Source: Ceriagrion tenellum
Lineage: Eukaryota > Arthropoda > Insecta > Odonata > Coenagrionidae
Reading direction: 5' to 3'
NCBI GenBank assembly: GCA_963169105.1
Contig: OY720633.1
Location: 158,239,780-158,303,779 of the forward strand
DNA: 64,000 nucleotides
In this document: piece by piece, positions 48,804-58,697 of the stretch
Layout: every line of letters begins with the position of its first letter
Numbering within the stretch: the stretch's first letter is position 1
Notes under the pieces: generated by a model
What the model was told of the DNA's origin: nothing
Database searches by the model: none
The model's input: only the letters and a program-made list of their open reading frames with translations
Program-made: the position numbers and the translations under genes

Positions 48804-49870
48804 TGAACGTAAAAAAGGAATCCCTCAGCTTCCCTCCACACGTGTTAGGAACACGCATCCTCTTCTCATCCTTCCTTCTCACCTAATCTCTCCTCTCCCC
48901 GTCCAACTAAAACATCCTTTTTCCAGCCGGTTCTCATTGGTTGCCCCCGCGAAGACAGGAGCAGGAGAGGAAAACGAGCTTCCTTTTTCTATAATTATAA
49001 AGGGCGCCACTCATCGCGGAGCAACTAAACAGCTGTAGACACGAGAGACGCGATAGGGATGTGGGGAGATGGAGGGCTTTCCGTGATTGCTAATTCTGTT
49101 CGGTTTCCGACAAAAAATGGGCGGAGATTGTAGGAAGTGGGTGCATGTTTAGTTTTTGTTTTTAAAACACAAACAAATCAGCACCCATCGCTTTGATAGC
49201 CCTCGAAAACAAAAGGGACAGGAATAAGAAAAGGAGATTTGAACGATCTCCCCCATAGATCCTCCCTCAAAAAATTTAAAAAAAACAATCACAAGGGGTG
49301 AGTCGTTCACGGCATCCCGCCGAGCTTTCATCGGCGCTCTAATCTTTCTCCGGGAGAGAAAAAGACCCAAAAGGCACAAAAAGAAGATGAGTGAGCGAGC
49401 GGGATGAGAGAAGGAGAGGAGGGAAAATAACAGCAGACGATCGAAAATGTTCGCGATGTTTTCCTTTTGGAACCTGAGAAGAGGTTGCAGGCTTTCTTTT
49501 TTGTTTTCCAAGCCTTCGACCGAGCGCTACCGCCGCTATCCGCCGCTCACTGCTCCGCAATCTCCCGAGGAACCTCAACACGCGCCCTCCCTCGGATCGC
49601 TTGAAGGGCGGATAAACACGTCCTTTAAGAGCCAAAGTACATGCCAAAAGGCGGGAGATTCTTTTTTTTAACCCTTCCGACACAAGACCCCGGCCAGTCG
49701 GTCGCCCCTATAGACAAGACAACCCACACGCAACGAGACGTGCAAGACGGCGGCGGCGGCGCCCGCTAGCCACTTGTCCATATATGAGAGCCCCAAGGGC
49801 GGTGGGCAGGCGGCCCGCAAGAAGAGGTGACCTTTTTATTTCTTATTAATATCGTCAGCGACACGATGGT
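48804..49870. other. no gene; short (CGG)n
   Basis: Mixed DNA with a short CGG repeat at about 49748-49760. Overlapping 90-120 codon frames on both strands at 49149-49683 show no motif. Confidence 0.5.
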
Positions 49871-49986
49871 TAGAACCTACCCCGCCATTCGCCACCGGCA
49901 AGGGCTTGTCTGATGCACACACGACGGATAGAACCTACCACGCCATCCTCCACCGGCAAGGGCTTGTCTGATGCACACACGACGAC
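49871..49986 (+). repeat. 58-bp tandem duplication
   Basis: Two adjacent 58-base units starting TAGAACCTACC. Both contain CACCGGCAAGGGCTTGTCTG and CACACGACG, with few mismatches. The ten bases before the first unit also resemble the end of a unit, so a third partial copy may exist. Confidence 0.88.
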
Positions 49987-50650
49987 AAGGAAAGGGGATC
50001 TACCCACGGACGAAGTAGAGAGAGGGAGGGTGAGGGAGGAAATCAGGAATTATGTACGAGCGAAGAACTTTTTTTGGAGGGGAGAAGGCACAAAATATAT
50101 TTCCATCCATTTTTATTTCCCTTCTGGTTTGGAGTGATCGATCTCCTTCTAGACGGAAACATAGGGATATTAATTTCCATCGCGGACCACCATCATTATT
50201 CCCTCCGCCTCTCAAAACGTTGGAGGAGATAAAAAAAACCATCTTCGAAGGGAGAGTCAAAGGCATCAGAGTCCTCTTCTCTTTCTCTCTCTTGACGGCC
50301 AAAAGACGGACGCCTTTGTGGAAGAAGTCTCCCCCGGTCTGCGTCGCCTTCCTTTATTCCTCTCCGACGTCGCCCGGCCATCTCCCTCGCCGCTAATCCC
50401 CCCCTCCCCCAATCCCCCCTTCGCTTTAGAAGCACCACCACTATGGCTGAGTGGTCGGTTAAAAAATTACGGGCGCGTAAACGGGGGAGATATGGGTTGG
50501 GAGTGGGGGGGGGGAGGGGGAGAAGAGGAAAGGGTTGGCGGTAGCCATAGAGGTGTGAGGTGAGCTGTTTATTTTCGGGAGGGAGGGGGAGTGGCACCTT
50601 TTTCTTTCCCCGAATATACTTGGGGGAAAGGGTTAAAGAAAGGGGTGAGG
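49987..50650. repeat. strand-asymmetric low-complexity block with G10
   Basis: Alternating purine-rich and pyrimidine-rich tracts, with C-rich DNA at 50395-50425 and a G10 run at 50505-50514 inside a longer G/A tract. Frames of 80-133 codons here are low-complexity. Confidence 0.75.
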
Positions 50651-52440
50651 GGATAGATGAGAAAACGACGATGCGACTTTCAAGGGACTGCGGAATGAGA
50701 ATAAGGACCCGACTCCCTATGAACCCCTAGACTCCACTAGTTGATGGCGAAGGGATCATCTCTCGGATCCTAACCGATCCCTCTCAATCAATGGGTCAAC
50801 CCTGGGCTCAACAGATTTTTTTTTGCCCTAGGATTTTCATGGGATCTTCGGGTGGGATTTCTAACAAGGCCAACCACTTCGCTGACACCCTATCACTTGT
50901 TTGCACGAATCGTCTCCCTTTGACGGACGCTTTAATTTTTCCTGTCTTTCCCACGGCTATATGCATCAAACAAAACGCCCAAGGGACACTCGCACAACAG
51001 CAAAGCCTTTATCTCAACACACAAGCCTTGACGGAGGCTGAAATATCACACTCTGCCCCGGTGAACCACAATTTTCCTCGGAGACTGCAAAAAGAATTTG
51101 ACCGCCAAGATTAACGCAACTAGGCACGCAGCAACTCCAAACACATGACACAAATCCGGTGACAGCAGCGTTAAGCATTAGGCGTATATGCAACGCTGTT
51201 TCGATCATTTCACTCCAGTTCACTCAATGCGTTCATCTGATCTCATTTAGGAGAGCTTTTCCTTTAGGAAAACGAAAAGAGACAATAATTATGGAATGCT
51301 ATCGCCTGACGTGCCTCCAAATGCTACAGCTATAACCGGCCGATGCGTTGAAGACAGCAAAAAACATTCTTAAACCGCGATTACATTCCCATAGTCAACT
51401 TCTATGAACGATAGAAAGTCTGGAATATGGAAAACTTGTTCGTTTCCTAAAAGTAGAAATACCAACTTTTCACATCAGCTACCTCAGCCGAAGGTTAACA
51501 AGATTAAAGCATAAGAATTAGTATTAAAAGGATATGTGACGTCTCATCGAAGTTCCACGATATATACATAAGATCAATTAGTCAATGAGCAGAAAAAAGA
51601 TTTAACATTTTTCGGATAGCGTCCAATAATGAGCGAAAAAAGCCATTAAAGGAAAATACTCACATTATGAAGATAAATGCCTGTAATGCAACGTTTCATC
51701 AAGAGAGCTAAACAGGAATTCTAAACTGCACAACAATTTCATCTGTTAAGGATAATGTGATCGTTCTACCCGGATCTCTAAATAGCTGCTGAATAACCGC
51801 GTAACACATAGCCAATACATAGCCATGAGAAGACAAGAAATATTCTCAGTCGAATGATCATTACACCGGTTAAAGCATCCTCGGTCGATCAAGGCATACT
51901 AATATTTCTAGGCTAATCTACTCTGCCCCGTATCCACATAGCTACTCTGTAAAAAGGAAGCTGATCATTGCCTATTTTACCACTGAGGAGAATTAGCACT
52001 GTTATTCGATATTTGAACTGAAATTGTGAAAATTCACGTAATAAATTCAATGGCAAATACGTATTCTTTTATCTCGTTATACCGTTCAATTCGCACAGGA
52101 AGAAAACCATGCATCGCGGTTCCCTTTAAACGCACACACCCGCAAGCACGGATTGGCCCAAAACGACGCGAGAAGCAGACTCGGGGCTGCTTAAACAGAC
52201 GGATGAAAATGCTGCCAATGGTCTGTGAATAGCGCGGCTTATTCGACGGACAACTTAAAGAGTTACCATTCGAAAAGGAAGATATCAAAACCCGGCGCGA
52301 AGGGTCCCGATCAATTTATGCTGTTTCACCGGACGCTTTAGATGGCTGCCCGAGATGATTTGTGACGAAGAATTCCGCTTGGCAGGGCCAGGCGTTCCTT
52401 CTGCTTCCCTCGCAGAGCTCTTGACTCGTTGTACCTCGAT
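50651..52440. other. no feature recognised
   Basis: Mostly AT-rich. A plus-strand 107-codon frame at 50791-51114 is motif-free. No repeats seen. Confidence 0.5.
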
Positions 52441-52620
52441 CCGTCCTCCCTCTCCCTCTCATCTCTCTTTATTCGTCACTCTCTCTCTCTCTCCCTCACT
52501 GCCGCGGCTAATGTCGACCGGAGTCGCGCCGGGAACGAGGCTGCCTTCTTCTGTTCCGTCTCTCGCTCCTCCCCTTTCCACTCTTCTTTTCCAGCCCCCT
52601 CTCTTCACTCTTGCTGGCAA
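52441..52620. repeat. pyrimidine-rich tract with (CT)n
   Basis: C/T-rich on the plus strand with a CT dinucleotide run at about 52479-52493. It keeps long serine/leucine-rich frames open in more than one register. Confidence 0.8.
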
Positions 52621-54360
52621 ACTTCCACGCGAGACCCGCTGCGTTTTAAAGGAATCGCTCCCGCCCCTGCAGTCTGTTACTCCGGGGACTTTGGAGGAGT
52701 GGCGACGGCGGTAGGGAGGGACGATTATAAGATTTTCACCTCGTCGCGGCCATGTTATACGTTCCAATTATACGAGCCAAAGTGGGGAGGGAGGATGGAG
52801 AGAGACACACACGAGGGAGGGATATGTATAGGCGGGGAAGAGGCGAGAAAAATATAGCGAACGAAAATGTCTAATAGGATCGAGGAGGGCGAGAGGAAAA
52901 AAAAGCAGTCGCTCTTGAGGAACGTGAACGATTGCACCGGCCAGCGCTTCAGAGAGATATCTCCAGGGGTTTGTCCATTTGTCTGTCCGCCTATCCATTC
53001 ATTTCTCCCGCCCTTCCACATTACCTTAGGCTTCGGCGGAACAAAGTCGGCCCACGGTTAGAGAAGGATCGTGCATATTTTCATTTTTCTCTTGTACACC
53101 AAGGAACGCAAACAAACAACTTCCCACGAGTACCCCCAATTCGTTCCACGTCGTCCCACCGATTTGAATAATTAAGATAAAAAAACTAGCGTTCTTGGAT
53201 CTCGTCGGAAAATGATTTATGCCAAAAAGAACGACGGAAAAGTCGAAAACAGAGAAAGGTAGGATGGAAAGGTTTCTTTATATTCTTTCTGAATCCACGG
53301 ATGGTAGACCAGTGGAAAGATTGATTCGGTATCATACAGTTCAAAAGGAAACTGTTCTTCCTCAAAAACGTTCCAAATAATGACGGGTCGGTCTCATTCC
53401 ATCCATCACGAGGACCAGACACTGGAGCTGCGAAAGAGTTCGGTCAGTTCAACGAACACGGGGAATGGCTCGCAGGTGATATTACATGGAGCAGATGAGC
53501 ACGCATGCGGAATATTAGCGAGGAGGAAAATCATTCACCTTGACAGAGAAGAGAGCGGTAATCTTTCTCCCGAGCTGTTCCGACACACTTCATAGAGAAG
53601 GGTGAGAATTTATGGCGACCGAATACTCATTCGAGTGTTTAAAGCGCTTAGAAAACGCTCGATAGACCTTCAAGTAAGGACGGAGGCATCCATTTCCCCA
53701 ATGAGCAAACGTGCATATGATGTCGGACATTGAGCAATATCGTGGGGACAACCCATCACAAGCTGCTACTTAAACCACCAGTTGTGCCGTGAAGAACGGA
53801 ATAAGAGCGATACGAATGCAGCAGAAAAAACTTTAAAAGCAGATTTATGGAACAATAAGAGCTATGATTTCATCGTAAAACGTCCGATCTTCCTTCATCG
53901 GAATAAATTAGCCATTTGGCACGAGAGATTAGAGAATGGGGCGAGCAATCCTGCCTCGTCCCGAGGGGGAAGCAGCAGATGCAACTGACATCACCGACAT
54001 CGAGGAAAACAGGCCTTGAGGAATCAGTTCCTCATTCTTTTTTTAAGAGAAAAAGGCGAAAAAATAACCATAACTCCAATGCTTTCGAAGCAATAAATTC
54101 ACTCCCTTTCAACAGTCGGCGTCAAATCTGATGACGCCCTCGCAAGCAAACGAAGAACGCCTCAAAACGATTTCCACAGCCAAGGCATTCTCCTTGTACA
54201 CGATGACCCGAATGAAACCTTCACAGCGAGGACCTTTATGGCGTAGGGAAGTGGAGGGGGGTGCGCATTTCAAAATGATATACATCATCCGCCATTTACA
54301 CCTACTCGCGAACCCGATTAAGAGCGGCGCACAGCGCGAACGGCACGGGCATTCACAGCA
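52621..54360. other. no feature recognised
   Basis: Mixed DNA; frames up to 133 codons without motifs. Confidence 0.5.
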
Positions 54361-54400
54361 ATAATGATAATAATAATGATGATGATGACGAGGATGATAA
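54361..54400. repeat. (AAT/GAT)n microsatellite
   Basis: Imperfect AAT and GAT trinucleotide array. Confidence 0.9.
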
Positions 54401-54539
54401 AAAAATATAAACTTTAAAACCGTCGAGTCGCCGCCTCCGCCATACGGCCACGGACCGCCCAACTTCTCCCGCTCACAACGGACGATGATTAACGCTAATC
54501 GGCGTTTCAATTTCCGTAACCAAGTCGGCGATCGGATCG

Positions 54540-54940
54540 TATAGAGGATGGAAGACGAAGTAGCAAGAGAGAGAAAGAGGAGGAACGCGGGAGAATCAAG
54601 GAGAAAGAGCTGTAATAAGAGGAGGAGGATGAGGGGGGGGGGTGTCTTGAAAACGTGAATCTACCGTCGGACAACTTGTTTCAATTTTTTCCCCCGTAAA
54701 AATTATCCCTTATTTCCCGTTTGTGCGAAATGATCCGTTAAGATCTTCGCAACCACGAATTCCTGACGAAGACGCGCAGCTTTTCGTTTTTTTTTCTCTC
54801 TGACTCGCGCGGTGCGCCGCCGCAGCTCCGAAGAAAGACCGCGAAGTCGGCAAGAGGAAGATGGTGAAGGTGGTGGGGGGAAGGGGGTGGAAATGTTGAG
54901 GGGATAAGAAAGGTTGGTTGGTGCGGGGGGGGGGGGGGTG
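54540..54940. repeat. purine-rich tract and poly-G runs
   Basis: 54540-54640 is purine-rich and ends in G10 (54633-54642). 54850-54938 is G-rich and ends in G14 (54925-54938). The 158-codon minus-strand frame at 54703-55179 reads these as proline-rich low-complexity sequence. Confidence 0.8.
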
Positions 54941-57203
54941 TAAACGCACCGCGCCCAACGGCAAATAAGAAGGAGACGGTGGAATCCGTAGGCGTCGTCA
55001 TAATCGCTTATTTCACAGGCTGGAGCCATAAAGGAAGAGTGGGCGAAAAAAATTAATGCATTTCTCTCCATTTTTTTCAAGGAGGCGCGAAGGGAAGGGA
55101 AGTGGGTTAAAAAAATTCGCCACCCTCCTTGATTTGAGGCCATTACGAGCCCTGACGCCACCTTTTTATAAGTGACCAAACCCTTTTACTTCCCCAGGTT
55201 TTTTTCCTTTTATTCCTCCTCAAACCTCCGTTCCGCGTCTTTGACCCATCTCCCCCATCACTTGCTCTCAAACCTCAGTGCCCCGCCCTGGACCTGGCGA
55301 TCCCCCCTTTCTTACCTCAACCTCGCTTCCCCCCCACACCTTGCCCTCACTCGGGTAACCATCCCTCCCTCACACACACGGTAACCTTTGTTTCTCCAAC
55401 CCTCCTTCCCCCACCACCCTTCTCCCCACCTCGACCGCCCTCGCTCAGTTTCCGGCAAACTTTATAAAACTTGAAACCTTTCCAATGGGACGGCGACCGC
55501 TGAAGAGAATTAGGAAAATTCTAGTTACCAAGGATAAACAAAGGTTTCCCTTCACTTTAATGCAAGGCTTTCTTTTCTAAGCATAGGGGCATAACTCAAA
55601 AGTTAAACATCGTCCTTACATTCTTCATTTAACGTCTTCTTTAGGGTCGCCGAGGAAGGAAACTCAACTCCACCAAAAACGAAAAAAAAATGTTTCCGCG
55701 GCATTAATGTTGGAATATACCTCATTTAATAGTGTCCCAACAGAACTTTTTTCCAGCATCGGTGAACTATAATTGAGGACGCAGGAATAAAAAACTACTA
55801 CTACGTTCTAGTTCACTACAAGCAACGTTCATGATAGCTATCGATTAATAACTATTTCATATTCCAGATTCTCCAGAGTTAAACGTTGAGAGCTTTCCAT
55901 ACTTAGCTGATGCTAACTGATGCGATGACTCAGTGGACTGATATGATGTCCCAGGTTAAATGCTGTAGAATAAAATACCATTACAGTAAAAATTTACTTA
56001 CCCCAAAAGAAATGACTTCATTTAATGTACTGCATAAACATTTATCTTGAACAACGAAGGCCGTTATTTTAAGTTGGTAGGATACTGAATGCATGGCGAG
56101 ACATGACAGAGGTGTTGACAAATCGGTTGAGAAGCTGAAAGCGATATTTAAACTGCGATTCTTTTAAGTGGCTGACTTTTTTTAAACAAATGGCGAACAA
56201 CAGCTGTTTACACTAATAGAAGTAATAACATATATAAAAGGAAAAAAAATCGCATTAGACAGATTCATTTTTTTTCTAGATTCATATTCTACCCTGAATA
56301 AAAATTCTTAAATGTACGAATTCTCCGAGATTTTGGTTTGAAATTGATCGGAAAATATGTTCTAACTACTGAATGACATCATGGTAATTCTTTTTCAGAA
56401 GAAAATTCGAGTGCAAACGATTGAAAACTTCGACAAATATAAATGAGGCTCTTCTGGAAAGGGTGGCGACAGAGAGCAAAGATTTATTGAAAAAGAAGAA
56501 TGATCTTGTGAATACTTGAGCTGAATATAGAAAAAAACTATTTTCGTTATTCCGTCCACATGAATCGTGAGTAACTCAAGGCGCACTAGCAACAATGACC
56601 TGTCAGAGAGACACACATTATTCTGGACCAATGTGGTCTGATTTTCGGGGTGCACATTTATGCCGTGACTTGGGAAGATCCACGGACTCAATAGGCTACT
56701 GCTCAGTTCACTACTTAAAGATACCACAAAGTTGTCAAAGATACTGTTTTATCAGTTCACAACGTCTCGGTGAGGGACAGCCATAGGCAATGCTGCTCCG
56801 GTTTCACTTTCACGCCAAAAGTAACAGAAGAGGTTAGATTCAAGCTAAATGGTGAAGTTACACTATTTACAAGTAAATGCTTTCCACTCTTTTCCACTCA
56901 TGAAGACGTACGGACAACGATTAAAATATGGTGTAGAATGCGTATGGTGTGAATCCTTATATGTGTAGAATGATATGATGATTGAAATAATGATGCTAAA
57001 AACCTATTCCCTTTAACATACTTAAAAAGTTAATTATGAGAATAATAAAAAATAAGGTTCACTTAAATCAGGACTCAGACTGACAGATGAGTGCTTATAT
57101 ATGTATTAAGTAGACTTCTTTTGGTTAAGATCTAGCGATGACTTTCTGCACCACTACTGATGAGTTGAATGGCTTGCGGCGTGACTTGGTGAAATTGCTT
57201 CAT
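54941..57203. other. no gene; pyrimidine-rich then AT-rich
   Basis: 55180-55450 is strongly C/T-rich on the plus strand. The rest is AT-rich. TATAAAAG at 56233-56240 has no well-spaced initiator. No motif-bearing frame. Confidence 0.5.
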
Positions 57204-57366
57204 GTTGAAATGAATAACTTTGTAAATTTCACATAGGTGACTTTAATATCGACCAGTTTCGTCGCTGTGCGATCTGATGATGTCGCACCTGATGATGTTG
57301 CACAGCGACGAAACTGGTCGATATTAAAATCACCTATGTCAAATTTACAAAGTTATTCATTTCAAC
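57204..57366. repeat. 67-bp near-perfect inverted repeat (PLE terminal-repeat-like)
   Basis: The left arm 57204-57270 and right arm 57300-57366 are reverse complements at 65 of 67 positions, around a 29-base loop. Both arms carry the GAAACTGGTCG motif (plus strand in the right arm, minus strand in the left arm) followed by GATATTAAA and an AT-rich tail ending TTCAAC. Oppositely oriented partial terminal repeats are a known feature of Penelope-like insertions, and the 11-base motif recurs at 62358-62368. I read this as two terminal-repeat ends joined head to head. No reverse transcriptase or GIY-YIG sequence lies nearby. Confidence 0.9.
57274..57319 (+). ncRNA. hammerhead-ribozyme-like core of PLE type
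   Basis: CTGATGA (57289-57295) is the conserved 5' core box. GTTGC (57297-57301) and GCGAC (57305-57309) form a five-pair stem II with one G-U pair around ACA. GAAAC (57310-57314) is followed by TG and GTC (57317-57319). A57313-C57314 can pair with G57317-T57318 as a two-pair stem III, with cleavage expected after C57319. A second CTGATGA (57274-57280) followed by GTCGC (57282-57286) could use the same GCGAC with perfect pairing. Hammerheads with a minimal stem III are known from PLE terminal repeats. Missing here is a flanking stem I: the complement of GATATTAAA (57320-57328) is in the left arm at 57242-57250, separated from the core. One extra T follows each CTGATGA. Activity is therefore uncertain, and the long hairpin may compete with the ribozyme fold. 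Confidence 0.5.
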
Positions 57367-58660
57367 TCTACTAATGAGCTTTTTAACTAGAGGGTGCATT
57401 CATATGGAAGGTAATTCTAAGCACTACTTACAGCATTATACTCTTAAGTTTCACGACAAAATTATGCCCAAGAAATTTCGCGAATCCAATTCAGAAGAGG
57501 ACCAATCAGTCAAACTGAATGAAAAAGAGAACTTGCGTCAAAGTTCAATTCTTTACAATTGGAAGCATGACTTTCTAAACTCATGTCTTTTCATGGATAA
57601 GAGCAAATAAAAGTAACCTTCTAGTTTCTGAAAATACGTTGTGGACTAGTTTTCTCAAAACATTATCATGCGACCATACTTAAGCAAATTTTATGATGCA
57701 GAAGAGCAACAGGACATTGTAATCCATTCGGCTGGCATTGATGAGTACCGCAAACCATCCAAAAATAAACTCACCAAGCAAAATATCTCTCCTATTCCTG
57801 GACCGCAAGCCTACTCATTACGGCAAAAAGCTCATTCATTTGAAAATAACCCGGCTCTACTCTAGGTCCCCTTATGTATACCTCGATAGAATCTGGCCGC
57901 TTTTTCCAAGGCCTGTGAGTAAAGCAGATCAAGGAAGAGATTTTTACGAGGATCGGAATGACGAAAAAAAAAGTATTCAGAGCACTCTCGAAACTTCCAC
58001 TGCTGAGACGAATTTGAGCTTTTTTTGGGGTCGTTAGGCGGTTTTCACGGTAGATTGCACTGAGCGGGTGGGAGTGTCATTACCTTGACGACCATACCCT
58101 ACTTAAAATACTCCCGACAAATCAAAAACTTGGCGCAACGAGAGCCGCATTTAAACCCCCAGCCTTTAGGGTAATTTTTTTCGGCACAAAAAAGCCTTCC
58201 TCCTTTTCGGATATGCAAATCAGGAGGAGGAAAAAATTGAAGAGCCTACCAGGAGATGTGGGGTGGGAGATTAAAAGAATTTTTCGCCGTCCAGAGAATT
58301 ACGGGCAACAATTAAGGAGTCGCGCAAGAAAGTTCTTATCTTGGGCACAGTAAGAGATAAAAAAATTTATAGGAGGAAAAAAGGGTTTAAGAGGTTTTAA
58401 ACAGGAATACGAGATGAGCAGTAAAGGGTGCCATCTGCGCGTGTCACACACGTCTAGACGGAACACTTTGAGGGAATTCCGTTTCTAGAGAATACAAGGC
58501 TAACGGTAGCCACTTCTAAATTTAAGGACGACCATACTACTCAGCACACTAAATATTCGACGAGAATTGCTCCCTCGTTAAGCCATGACAGTTTACGAAC
58601 GCTGTTAGTCATGAAAATTACCGCGAAACTTTTTAAACTCGAGTCGCTGGCGTAAAAATG
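57367..58660. other. no gene assigned
   Basis: Two plus-strand frames in the same register (57374-57610 and 57668-57865, 78 and 65 codons) follow the inverted repeat, separated by several stops. Neither shows a recognisable domain, and in particular none matches a PLE protein. Otherwise featureless. Confidence 0.45.
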
Positions 58661-58697
58661 AACGGGAAGGGGCTATAAAACTTGCACCTTCCCCGTT
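58661..58697. repeat. bulged hairpin around a TATAAAA
   Basis: AACGGGAAGG (58661-58670) pairs with CCTTCCCCGTT (58687-58697) with one bulged base. TATAAAA (58674-58680) sits in the loop. No initiator at promoter spacing. Confidence 0.45.

Noticed and set aside
50444..50458. TGGCTGAGTGGTCGG, resembling a Ser/Leu tRNA A box
   Set aside because: No B box (GTTCGANTC) follows within 100 bases and no cloverleaf can be drawn.
52429..52857. 142-codon serine-rich plus-strand frame
   Set aside because: Kept open by CT-rich low-complexity DNA; a second register is also open over the same tract.
54703..55179. 158-codon minus-strand open frame
   Set aside because: Proline- and serine-rich translation of G-rich simple sequence, with two other frames open over the same tract.
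57374..57865. Two same-register open frames next to the hammerhead-like hairpin, considered as remnants of a PLE protein
   Set aside because: Neither contains reverse-transcriptase or GIY-YIG motifs, and several stops separate them.
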